A stretch of DNA of 64,000 nt, taken from NCBI GenBank assembly GCA_013995675.1, contig VWRR01000001.1, positions 124,001 to 188,000 on the forward strand, in the 5' to 3' direction. The position numbers and the translations under genes are program-made. A model generated the notes under the pieces. It did not search any database. It saw nothing but the letters and a program-made list of their open reading frames with translations, and was not told the origin of the DNA. How positions within the stretch are numbered: position 1 is the stretch's first letter; each line of letters begins with the position of its first letter. The DNA is from Cyanidiococcus yangmingshanensis. Taxonomy: Eukaryota; Rhodophyta; Bangiophyceae; Cyanidiales; Cyanidiaceae. Of this stretch, positions 1-9,208 are shown piece by piece.

Positions 1-1547
1 CCACCACACAGTCAAGGGCAACGCGGCCCAAAACAGGCGGTACGAGATAGCGTATCTGGCGGGACGCTTTGGTCGTGCCTCTGGCAAACAGTAGTGCCAG
101 CTCCGTATCCACGCCAAAACGCCAGCACATCGCATCTGGGATGCTGGTCCAGGGCTGCTTGTATCGTAGAGTCATGCCACAAAGGAAACAGCAATAGTGA
201 CTCGAGCCAAGGACCAGTCGCAAAAAGTCGCCCTGTCCGTCAAATAGGGCACGGTTCTTGATCTGTCCTCTGTGATCTAGACCAGCTCCGAGCAGAGAAC
301 AACGTCGTCTCTGCGCTTCATCGTATCCAGTACCGGTATCACCACCTGTGCTTCACGGACGAAAACGGCACAACCAAGCACGATAAACGTGTTGCCAGGA
401 CACAGTCTGAAGACGATTTGCTCACTGAATGAATGTACCCCCGGGAATGGTTCCATGGCGCTCATCGAAAGGATGGGTTGACGAGGATCTGTCGTTTCGG
501 GTGGCATGTTCATGTTATGGATTGGATCCACCCTTAAACCAATTGAGCTCATGGATCACCTGACTCAAAGGTGCTGTGGCAGCTGGGGAATCACTGCCGA
601 TCTGCAGCAACATCTGGAATGGTCCCCGTACGACGATAATTCCAGGTCCGGGATCGTCAGTCGCTATACTCTGCTGCGTTCACTCGGTTCGAAACTACTG
701 TCTATATTGATGCGCTCGGTCGGAACAGTCCTTTTCTGACACGGACATGACGGCGAGTAACGGAACAAGAATGACGCTCATTCGATACCTGGTTGTGATA
801 ACGAGGCCCGTATCTGTAGAGAGCTCGCTGAGAGCGGATCGAGTCAGCCACTCGGACCTTTATGGTATATAACCAAAACGTTTTTTTGATTCGCGCCAGC
901 ACTCCCATAAAGCGATCTATTCCAACAAATTTTCAAGAGGAATCGACCTTCAAAAACATAAAGCTCATTCTGAAGGATTTCGTGAGCACCATCACGAGCG
1001 CTCTCTGGCACGATGCGGTGCTTGGATAGAGCACCATTTGGTGGAACGAGAGGGAATGGCTCGGTATCAGCGGAAACATACAATTGCCAAGAATACTATC
1101 GAAGGTAAAGTGCATGTCAGGGAGCCTTGCCCAATAACGGCAGGACCAGGACACCATCCAACATTGGCGGGGCATCGAGGCTGACGAGAGGAACCAAGAA
1201 CACGATCTTTTCGTACGGAATCGTATCACTACCGAGACGCGAGCGGACGACCATACCCAACGGAGACGCGACGAATGGCGTACGGACTGTTAGAACCATT
1301 GAACACCACTGCAGTCAAAACGAGTATCCAAGCTTGGAAACTGCTTTACTGCTCCTCCCCCGGAACTTAAACCACCGTCAATCGTCATCGATATAGATAG
1401 GGGAAACGGTGGGTGGTTCCGACGCTGTCGCCAGGCGCACAGGTTGTCGCGCGGTGGCTTCGACGAAGTCTGGCTTTGCGAGGAAGCAAACACGAACCGC
1501 TCTGGTATATTCAAGGTAGCTTTCTTTTCGAAGCACACTGAGTCCAT
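1..1547 (-). CDS. Unknown protein, frame-broken, 3' end beyond left edge
   Basis: I do not recognise this protein. An ATG at 1547 opens a reading frame to about 1290. Protein-like sequence then continues leftwards in alternating frames: about 1299-1117 and 1083-844 share one frame, 1135-1090 and 908-702 another, then about 690-540, 540-350 and 352-1. The last frame is open to the window edge and has phrases such as GDFLRLVLGSSHYCCFLCG. Shifts go both ways and tend to cancel, as expected for small base errors in one real gene of 500 residues or more, not for introns. The start lies 128 bp from the NOG2 start on the other strand, so the two would share a short promoter. No membrane segment or known motif is visible. 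That there is a gene is fairly likely; its product is unknown. Confidence 0.45.
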
Positions 1548-1674
1548 ATCGTAGATCCTGATTAACAAACGTGGCCTTTTCTCTGATTATCGGAGGACTA
1601 GAACGGTGCTTACAAGAGGGCGTCTTCGAATCAAAAAAAGTCTTTTGCACGAAAGCTGCACCCCTTTTCGACCA

Positions 1675-3873
1675 ATGCCGAAACAAAAAGTGAAGCTCAC
1701 TCAAGGTGCCCAAGGACGTCTGCCGAGATCCTCGACGGATCCAAACCGCGGAAATGTCCAGCTGGCTGGCAGCGGTTGGGGTCGTACGCGCTCCACCGTG
1801 AAACGACTGCGAATGTACGCTCGTCCCGCCTATGAACGAGACCGTCGAGGACGCGTCCGTCGTGACAAGGGTGATTTGACGAGCTCTATCGTCAAAGAGG
1901 TGGGAGCGGGACGAATTGCTCCAAATCGTCGTTGGTTCGGCAATACGCGGACAGTTGACCAGGAGAGCTTACGGAGTTTTCGAGATGGCATTGCGAGCGC
2001 GGAGCGAGACCCGTACACATTCGTACTGCGGCAGCGCCACTTACCATGGGCGCTCATAAAACAGGGCATGGAGGATAGAGATGTGAAGCGCTTTGAGCAG
2101 GCCCTTGGCGTTGGCCGACCTTCGTTGAGGGCGCCGACCTCTTCCCAGAGTCATTCGGGGCGAGGGCCCTACACTGCCCAGCGAGCGCTGTTGCAACTCG
2201 AGCCTTTTTCGGAGACTTTTCACCAGCGGCGATGGCGAAAACGCCCTCGGCTGGCATTCGATAGTTTTGAAGAGCTGGCGGAACGAGCATGTGGCTCTGC
2301 TCCTTCCGAATCGATGCCTGAGACATCACCAGAAGCAGCGGCTGACCTTGATCATAGCTTCAAAGGTCCAGCCTCGACGACGAGTGTAGCTCCAGGGAGT
2401 GAAAACCATAGCATTTCAGCCATCGACTCAAGACACGAGGCAGCTCAGCAGCATGGTCGTGGCGACTTGGCTTTGAACGGCAAGCACGTCTACACCAAGG
2501 GACAGAGTCAACGCATTTGGTCAGAGTTGTACAAGGTGATTGACGCTTCTGATGTGGTCCTGTTTGTATTGGATGCTAGAGACCCGCTTGGTACTCGCAT
2601 TCCGATGGTGGAAAGCATGTTGCGGCGTGAGCATCCCCACAAACATTTGGCATTCATTTTGAACAAATGTGACCTGATCCCCAAATGGGCGACTGGAGCC
2701 TGGTTGCGCCATCTCAGTCGCGAGTACCCGACGGTTGCGTTTAGGGCGAATGACTGGAAGCGTTCATTCGGCCGGGGAGCATTGATTCAGCTGTTACGTC
2801 AGTTCGCTCGTCTGCATCGCAAAGATCGCCAATCAATCTCTTGTGGCATTGTCGGATACCCAAACGTCGGTAAATCATCCGTCATCAATGCGCTGCGGAG
2901 AGAAAAGGTCGTTCGTGCAGCACCGGTGCCCGGGGAGACCAAAGTCTGGCAGTATGTCACGCTTTTCCGCCGAGTGTACCTCGTTGATTGTCCTGGAGTG
3001 GTTCACGCGCGTCTGGCGGAGCACATGGACACCTCTGATATGGTCTTGCGCGGGGTAATTCGAGTGGAGAGTCTCCGAGATGATGCCGAGCGACATATTG
3101 CGCGCCTGATGGAACGGGTCGAACGACGCCACCTCGAGGCCATCTATGCAGTCACCTGGGGCGGGGACCACCAGGATGCTTTTCTCGATGAACTCGCACG
3201 GGCTCGCGGCAAGCTTTTGCCCGGAGGCGAACCAGATCGCAATGCCGTCGCTAAGCTGGTCATTCATGATTTTATTCGCGGTCGACTACCATGGTTTGTG
3301 CCGCCCCCGAACGTGTCGTCTGGCGTGTGCATGCCCGTACCGGCGGCGAACGCAAACATCGATGCGGTGAACTCGAAAATTTCGAGTGGGACGTTGCCTT
3401 TGCGCCATCCAGAAGAGGCAAGAGATCAACTCGACAGCGCTATTGGTATGCCATGGTCGGGAGCCGAGGACGATTGCAGCAACCGGGAGCTTGTGCAGCT
3501 GGAGCACGCTCGGCCTCTGGTTGAGGATGCAGATGCACTGTTACAGGCCCTCTCGGAGGACACCGACGATGAATACGATGACGAAAATGATTGGTCTAGT
3601 ACGTCCGACCAGGGTGGGTTCTTGTTGAATCCTGCAACAACTAGAGCAGCCAAAACTCAGGATCAACGTCCAAGCTGCATGTCGTCGAGTCGTCACGCAA
3701 CTGGCGAAGCTACCCTGCCTGTGCTGGATCATGACCCTTCCACTAGGTGCGCCTCAAAACGTCGCCCCTCTCGCATGACCAAACGAGCGCGTCGTATTGC
3801 TGAATGGAGCGCTGAACCTGGACTTCAAGCCAACCTGCAACGATTGCTGAGCAGAACCCAAACAGGACCGTGA
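1675..3873 (+). CDS. NOG2: Nucleolar GTP-binding protein 2 (NOG2), 60S assembly GTPase
   Basis: A circularly permuted GTPase that in other eukaryotes acts in the nucleolus and nucleoplasm during late pre-60S maturation, at the site later checked by the export machinery. The protein is 732 residues from the ATG at 1675 (MPKQKVKLTQ). The NOG2-specific N-terminal block is clear (RRWFGNTR near residue 85). The G motifs come in permuted order: G4 NKCD near residue 330, G1 GYPNVGKS near 394 and G3 DCPG near 439. The C-terminal third is acidic, then basic (TKRARRIAEW), as in the family. An in-frame ATG at 1606 would add 23 residues that do not look conserved. The frame is unbroken over 2.2 kb. Its neighbour DBP4 is another ribosome biogenesis factor. 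Confidence 0.96.
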   Translation: MPKQKVKLTQGAQGRLPRSSTDPNRGNVQLAGSGWGRTRSTVKRLRMYARPAYERDRRGRVRRDKGDLTSSIVKEVGAGRIAPNRRWFGNTRTVDQESLRSFRDGIASAERDPYTFVLRQRHLPWALIKQGMEDRDVKRFEQALGVGRPSLRAPTSSQSHSGRGPYTAQRALLQLEPFSETFHQRRWRKRPRLAFDSFEELAERACGSAPSESMPETSPEAAADLDHSFKGPASTTSVAPGSENHSISAIDSRHEAAQQHGRGDLALNGKHVYTKGQSQRIWSELYKVIDASDVVLFVLDARDPLGTRIPMVESMLRREHPHKHLAFILNKCDLIPKWATGAWLRHLSREYPTVAFRANDWKRSFGRGALIQLLRQFARLHRKDRQSISCGIVGYPNVGKSSVINALRREKVVRAAPVPGETKVWQYVTLFRRVYLVDCPGVVHARLAEHMDTSDMVLRGVIRVESLRDDAERHIARLMERVERRHLEAIYAVTWGGDHQDAFLDELARARGKLLPGGEPDRNAVAKLVIHDFIRGRLPWFVPPPNVSSGVCMPVPAANANIDAVNSKISSGTLPLRHPEEARDQLDSAIGMPWSGAEDDCSNRELVQLEHARPLVEDADALLQALSEDTDDEYDDENDWSSTSDQGGFLLNPATTRAAKTQDQRPSCMSSSRHATGEATLPVLDHDPSTRCASKRRPSRMTKRARRIAEWSAEPGLQANLQRLLSRTQTGP

Positions 3874-4617
3874 ATACGACTGAATGTTCCTGGTCGAGAT
3901 GCTATCGTTCCAGGGAGACTTGTGGTTGTTAAAAAGTCGTCATAGCGTGAGAGACGCAACCTGCACGACAGCATCATGCCTGTTTGTGACGATCAATACC
4001 TCGTAGAAAAGAGACCCGAAGAACCTTCTTCAGAAGCATCCGATCGCAACCAAGAAACGCTCTGGTTCGTGGTCGCTTCCCTTTCAAGCACCACAGAGAC
4101 GATAAGAACGAACAAGGTAGTGGAGGATTCACACTGCAAGTCAAGGACGCATCCTGTTCCATCCGGTTACTGGTTGAACTGCAGAGATCCTCGACTGGAG
4201 ACGGATGCACGGCTCTGTTTGGATAATTGCCCTGCGATCTCTCGTTCAAGATTTTGCGTTTCTGTCGAATACCAAGCCGAATGAGGCAGTGATCCAGTTG
4301 CTCTAGACCGCTTTGGTCCGACAAATAGGACGCCACGAGATCGTTGGATGCAACAGTGCAGGGCGCTTCATCACATCAGAAATGCTGCCTCGGCTTTAGA
4401 CTCTATTTGACGTGGGAACGAGGTATCAAACAGCATGCTGTAGAGGAACAATGACTACACTCGTTTAGGAAATAACGTTTCGAGGTAAAGAACCATCAGT
4501 TGCAGACCAGTCGTTCAACAGAAAGCAGCCATGAAGGGCGTAGACCCATTCGTTTCGAACCAGGATTCACCTTGCCGTACAAGATTTCGTACGCAATGTA
4601 TTGAAAAAATCAGGTGC
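3874..4617. other. No supported gene
   Basis: Stretch between the NOG2 stop and the helicase-side genes. Open frames here are short (about 100 codons or fewer) and rich in rare-looking residues on both strands. I see no tRNA arms, no repeats and no recognisable motif. It should hold the 3' ends of convergent transcripts from NOG2 (+) and the helicase locus (-). Confidence 0.5.
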
Positions 4618-4926
4618 TTACTTGACCCGGTCGATCATTTTCGCGGTACGCAGAGGACAGCACTCCAGCGCTTCACCGTCGCCCTCTCCTCGCACACTGC
4701 TGAGACGGTCTCGCGAAAAAAAACGGTTTGAGCACACCACGTCCTTGACGGTTGCACGCAAAACGTTGAATCCTTCGCGCTGAACTTGATCGCCCTTCTC
4801 GAACGACATGCTCGTATTGGACAAAAGTGGAGGCTCGATATCGTGAACATCCCCCAATCCATGTTTCGCCAGCTTGTGCTGATCACGCTCTGAGGAAGCC
4901 GAACCAGCAGGAAAAGCAATGCTCAA
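4618..4926 (-). CDS. Small hypothetical ORF after the helicase tail
   Basis: An ATG-initiated frame of 102 residues (start MSIAFPAGSASSERDQHKL) begins 21 bp after the stop of the charged helicase tail, on the same strand. The composition is mixed hydrophilic and looks protein-like, with no recognisable domain, signal or membrane segment. It could be a separate small gene, a further out-of-frame part of the helicase locus, or chance. No function is proposed. Confidence 0.25.
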   Translation of the reverse strand: MSIAFPAGSASSERDQHKLAKHGLGDVHDIEPPLLSNTSMSFEKGDQVQREGFNVLRATVKDVVCSNRFFSRDRLSSVRGEGDGEALECCPLRTAKMIDRVK

Positions 4927-4946
4927 TGCTGTGTCGTACCGGCCGA

Positions 4947-5360
4947 CTAGTCTAGACTCGACGCCTCTTCCCGACGCTGTCTTCGTTTTTCTCGGACACG
5001 CAGGCGCTCTCGACGACGATCGTCGGCATCTAGAGCCTGTCTTTGCTCCGCCAACTGCTCGGCATATTTCATATAGGCATTTCGGAACAGTTCCGAGTCA
5101 ACGGGTTCGGCTATCCGAGTCGGTTCCGGCTGTGTTGTTTGCTCATTGATACGGGGCTTGACAGGCACAACACCTGACGGTTCGGCATCATTCTGCAGGG
5201 TCTCATTCGATTTGCGAGGACGAAAGAGGGCTTCTTCTTCTTCTGATTCTTCGGAGACGGAATTTGTATCGTTCTGTGACTTGCGCTCACTCGCTTGAGG
5301 TGTTGCGGAGGTGTCCTCGAGATGCTCATGATCCCTATCACGTCCGCTCCGATTCCCCAT
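4947..5360 (-). CDS. Charged C-terminal tail of the DBP4 helicase in the +1 frame
   Basis: An open frame that overlaps the last 23 bp of the helicase and is shifted by +1. From its ATG at 5360 it is 137 residues: an acidic stretch (SEESEEEEALF), then a strongly basic, helical end (DRRRERLRVREKRRQRREE). DBP4/DDX10 proteins normally extend well past the helicase core with an acidic and then a basic tail, so this reads as the real C-terminus of the neighbouring gene, not an independent protein. Dropping one G of the GGGG run at about 5354-5357 would join the two frames. A separate small gene cannot be excluded. Confidence 0.55.
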   Translation of the reverse strand: MGNRSGRDRDHEHLEDTSATPQASERKSQNDTNSVSEESEEEEALFRPRKSNETLQNDAEPSGVVPVKPRINEQTTQPEPTRIAEPVDSELFRNAYMKYAEQLAEQRQALDADDRRRERLRVREKRRQRREEASSLD

Positions 5361-6987
5361 GAAGATAACCGTAGACATCTCGAGAGAGCCTAGAATCAAC
5401 CAGATCCCTCTGCGGGTTGAAAGCATGCAGATGTTCGGGCGCCGCCGATAGACCCCAACTCACTGCTAATGCCTCGACATCGATCTCTGAGACGTCGAAT
5501 ACATCCTTGTCAGATTGGAGAGCGATATGACGCAGGTACGTCGCGAGGCCACGCTGAACCAAGTACTTGAGGTGTGCATCAGCGGCAACAATAGCAGCGG
5601 CTTTTTTCTGCACATCAACGTACTGATTGGCCCGGATCCGAACCCGTTGCAAGTTCGTGCCTGTTCGCGATCGAATCTGCTCCACCAGGTTCTCTTCTCT
5701 TCCTCGAGTGAGAAAGAGTAATGCTCGACCGTTGCGTTGGTATCGCGCCGTACGCCCTACCCGATGCACATAGGTTGCCACATCATCCGGTGCGTCAACC
5801 TGCAGAACCCAGTCGATGCCCACAAAATCGAGACCACGGGCAGCCACATCGGTAGCCAAAAGGCAAGCCGATGAATCGTTCGCAAACCGCTCGTACATCT
5901 GCAGGCGGCTGGAGAGCTTCATCTGACCGTTCATATACAGAATAGGAAGCCCAGGTCGCATTCGGCAGAGGATCTGATAAAAGGCGCGTACCTGTTTGCA
6001 GGAGGTAAGAAAAACCAGCATCTTTTGCTTCAGATGGGAGCGTAGGAATGAGTACAAGAGGCTGAGTTTCTTGTCCGCTCCATCAAGTACTACATAGAGT
6101 TGTTCCAGGCGCTTCGGCATGTCAAAACGATCCACCTGTTCCTGGTCGCGGAGCGCGATGTACTCCGGGTCCTGGAGCGAGAGTATTGCCAGCGACCGCA
6201 CCGATCTTGTCTGGGTCGCTGAGAAAAGCACCGTCTGGCGACCCTCTCCGGGACTCGTTCGACTGCGAGTCGATGTTTTCAGCTGATGCATGATTGCATC
6301 CAATGTCCGCGCAAAACCCAGATCCAGAATCCGATCAGCTTCGTCTAGGACCAGGAATCGCAAGTGATCCGTGTCAAAGTACGGTGTCTCATCCAGGTGT
6401 TGTAACAGGCGACCCGGAGTTGCAATGAGAATATTCATGTGTGGTAGGCGATCGCGCTCTTCGTCGATACTGCGACTGCCGCCGATCAGCAGACCAGCAG
6501 AGAACGCATGAAAACGGCCAACTGTGCGCAAGACGGCGAAGATCTGATAAGCCAGTTCCCGAGTTGGGGTGAGAATAATGGCACCGAGGCCATCGAGTTG
6601 CGTTTGGACACCTTCTAAATAGAGCCGCTCAAGTAGAGGGACCACAAAGGCGAGCGTCTTTCCAGAGCCGGTTCGAGCCGCTGCTAGCAGGTCTCTGCCG
6701 GCCAGAGCGTACGGTATCGCGGTCCGTTGAATGGGGGTCATTTTCGTATAGCCGCCTTGCTTGAGGCCTAGCAGTGTTCGACGCGAGAGGGGGAGTTCCG
6801 CAAAGTTTCGTGCAGTCTGTAGCAAGTTCAGGCGTTCCATCGTACTTGCCGAAGAGCTCTCTCCGAGCGTTTCCCGATAAACTTCCCGTCTGGAACGAAG
6901 ATTTATTATCTCATCTGCTTCCTCTACTTTACGACGTTTTCGTTTCGAGACAGAATCAGAGGATGATTTCGGTTGTTTGGTCTGCAT
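5338..6987 (-). CDS. DBP4: DEAD-box RNA helicase, DBP4/DDX10 family
   Basis: An ATP-dependent RNA helicase of the SSU processome. In yeast Dbp4 acts on early pre-18S processing and U14 snoRNA release. I chose the ATG at 6987 (MQTKQPKSSSDSVSKRKRRK, 549 residues), because the 117 residues upstream to 7338 look unlike the family. Core motifs are all present: Q motif region before residue 90, AARTGSGKT near 102, PTRELA, TPGR, DEAD near 214, SAT near 257, ARGLD, and HRVGRTAR near 407. The DBP4-type signatures SAGLLIGG and the post-core DUF4217-like segment (VDVQKKAAAIV, KDVFDVSEID) fix the subfamily. The frame stops just where family members keep going; the missing charged tail lies in the next frame (4947-5360). 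Confidence 0.93.
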   Translation of the reverse strand: MQTKQPKSSSDSVSKRKRRKVEEADEIINLRSRREVYRETLGESSSASTMERLNLLQTARNFAELPLSRRTLLGLKQGGYTKMTPIQRTAIPYALAGRDLLAAARTGSGKTLAFVVPLLERLYLEGVQTQLDGLGAIILTPTRELAYQIFAVLRTVGRFHAFSAGLLIGGSRSIDEERDRLPHMNILIATPGRLLQHLDETPYFDTDHLRFLVLDEADRILDLGFARTLDAIMHQLKTSTRSRTSPGEGRQTVLFSATQTRSVRSLAILSLQDPEYIALRDQEQVDRFDMPKRLEQLYVVLDGADKKLSLLYSFLRSHLKQKMLVFLTSCKQVRAFYQILCRMRPGLPILYMNGQMKLSSRLQMYERFANDSSACLLATDVAARGLDFVGIDWVLQVDAPDDVATYVHRVGRTARYQRNGRALLFLTRGREENLVEQIRSRTGTNLQRVRIRANQYVDVQKKAAAIVAADAHLKYLVQRGLATYLRHIALQSDKDVFDVSEIDVEALAVSWGLSAAPEHLHAFNPQRDLVDSRLSRDVYGYLHGESERT

Positions 6988-7835
6988 GAGATCGTTTAGA
7001 AACAGAACGGTTCCGGGAGGCAACACTGCGTTGGTGAAGAACGCCTGCGACGTCGGCCCGGTGACGTCTCGCCAAGGCCCCCTCTCGATGGAGCCCGTGT
7101 TTAAGTGTAGGCGTAAGAAAAGTGTTGCCCTTTTGACGTGGCCATCTAGGGAGACTCCAGGTTGATGAAGGCGAGATGTGGATTTCAGGTATCGAGCACG
7201 TCGGAAACATGTGTGGATCGGTTGGGTACGAACTGCTTGGTTTGCTCGCGGGTCGCGCGGACACAGTTCGTCCATCGTGCCGAATCGAAAATAGTTACGT
7301 CTCCGTATACTTCGAGTCTTGAGTGGAGCCGGCTTCATTGCTGAAGATTTGGTTTATTCCATCTCGAGCTTCATGACTCTTATAATTTGGTTTGAGAAGC
7401 AACGCTTGATCCAGTCTGTTGTTGGAGGGGCGCAACTTGGGCTGGCCCGTTGACCAGTTCCCGAAACAGGACGGGTTGAAACTTGGCAAAACTCCTCGAG
7501 ACCAGACTCGATCGAGCGCAGTTTATCCAGTCTCAAGAATCTAGCTTAACTCAGTTGTCCAACTCGGATGCCAGAGAGCACCTCGATGCGTGTTTCGGCA
7601 GTTGTTCCTCAGTCGTTTTCCTCAGCGAAGCGCAGTCGCGAACATCTCCATTGCCTGCCCGATGTAAGCTACCCCGGCTCACGATCGGCATCACCTCGGT
7701 AGGGATCTGAATCCGGCAAAGGGGGTGATGCTCGAATCTGGAGGCGAAGCACTTGAATGTTCCCGTTGACGCAAATTCAAATGCAGTTCAGAGCATGTGG
7801 CATGGCACACGTTCGCGTTCTCCGATCGGTCACAA

Positions 7836-7850
7836 ACACACACACACACT
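7836..7850. repeat. CA microsatellite
   Basis: A short run of CA dinucleotides in the divergent helicase/MYB spacer. A second run lies near 43816-43832. Confidence 0.7.
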
Positions 7851-8755
7851 TTAATCGCCTACACTGAAAAAAAGGTCACCATCTCTGAAAGAATCGTTTG
7901 CAAGCAAACTCGTTTTCATCCGGAGAATTGATTACAGACTTGTTCGGAAATAGGCAAGTTTTCCGCCGGAGTGAGACACCCGCTGCCTGCCGTCGAACAC
8001 ATCTATACAATTGGGATCGCCGCCTATCATCCCACAAGGCATTCGCCAGAAGAGCACTTTCCAGCACGCACTACGACGCGCCAGTGGCAGGCGATAAGCA
8101 AGCGCTGAACTCACGGATCACGTTGGCGTCCTCATCGATCCTCATCCTCACCACTGGAGGCGTGTATCGTACACCAAGAACTAAAAGAGATGCGGCACAC
8201 GAGGGCAGTACGACACCCTGGAATCATGGATGCGCACAATGCCGCCTCGATGCCCGTTTTACACGAGTATGCGCAGCGAGCGCGGACACTCGCCTCTTTC
8301 GACAAACAACAGGGTCTGTGCTTTCACATCCAACACCCACCATCACAAGCCATCACTTATCTACATTGCGCGCACCATCTAGACCGCACTTGAAACAATG
8401 ATGACGTAACGCCGAAACACTGCTCGGCCTGTGCCTGGAGAGGTCCCTCAGACAAGCGCGCACCAGCGCAACGCGGCTTTGCCCGCATCCGCATTCGATG
8501 ATCATCATCCACCCCGATGTATGGAGCGATCCATAGACTTCCCCAGCAATCATCGGACAATCATTCCCCTAAGAGGACCTTAACTTGAACAGAACCGTGA
8601 GCGTAGCAAATACGCCGATGAACTGATCCATTGGGTCCTGAGCCAGACCCATCGCTCGTGCCCATCGTCCGTCGATCCAGACGCCCTGCCGATCGATCGG
8701 CGAGGCTACACGGTTCGCCACGGCGGCCACGAGCGAATCGAAAATCGCTCTCGAC

Positions 8756-8776
8756 GCGGCGGCGGCGGCGGCGACG
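8756..8776. repeat. GGC triplet run
   Basis: A run of GGC triplets inside the helicase/MYB spacer. It creates arginine or glycine runs in all frames and should not be taken as coding evidence. Confidence 0.6.
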
Positions 8777-9208
8777 ACCTCGGCCGTCCATCTCGCGTGA
8801 TGATGGCGATTTGAAATTCCTCGCTGCTGTTGGGCGCCCTGGGACCTGCTCCGGGAGCCAACCGGCCAGTGTCACTGTTGACCGCACTGCGAACGTTTCC
8901 CTGAGAGACGGAGCCTAGCTGCAGCGTTCCGTTTGACCTAGTGAAAGATTGTTCTTGAATAGGGTTGAAGAGCGACGTTCAGTCTTGTGTCTAGGTTCAA
9001 CCTCTCGATTGGGATAAGACGCGCTCCGGAGCAGCTTCTTGTTCAGACACCGGCCTCGTGAGCGCACCGTACAAAGGACTCGAAGGCGGCAAGATTTCTT
9101 GATCCATTCTGGGAAAGCGATACCGAGACTGAACAGTGTTCAAAGATAGCGAAAATAGGAGTCTTGCAGTGAACCAAGCCGTGGCGGACCCTGGAACGTG
9201 AACGTCGA

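Larger units (their letters stand above)
6988..9208. other. Divergent intergenic region between helicase and MYB genes
   Basis: About 2.2 kb between two divergent starts, so it should hold both promoters. Visible content is a short CA microsatellite near 7836-7850 and a run of GGC/GCG triplets near 8756-8776 that makes an artificial arginine run in one frame. Open frames are short and unconvincing. No recognisable regulatory motif could be assigned by eye. Confidence 0.5.

Noticed and set aside
844-1083. A separate small gene starting MYVSADTEPFPLV
   Set aside because: The upstream and downstream frames join it smoothly, so it is better read as part of the broken left-edge gene.
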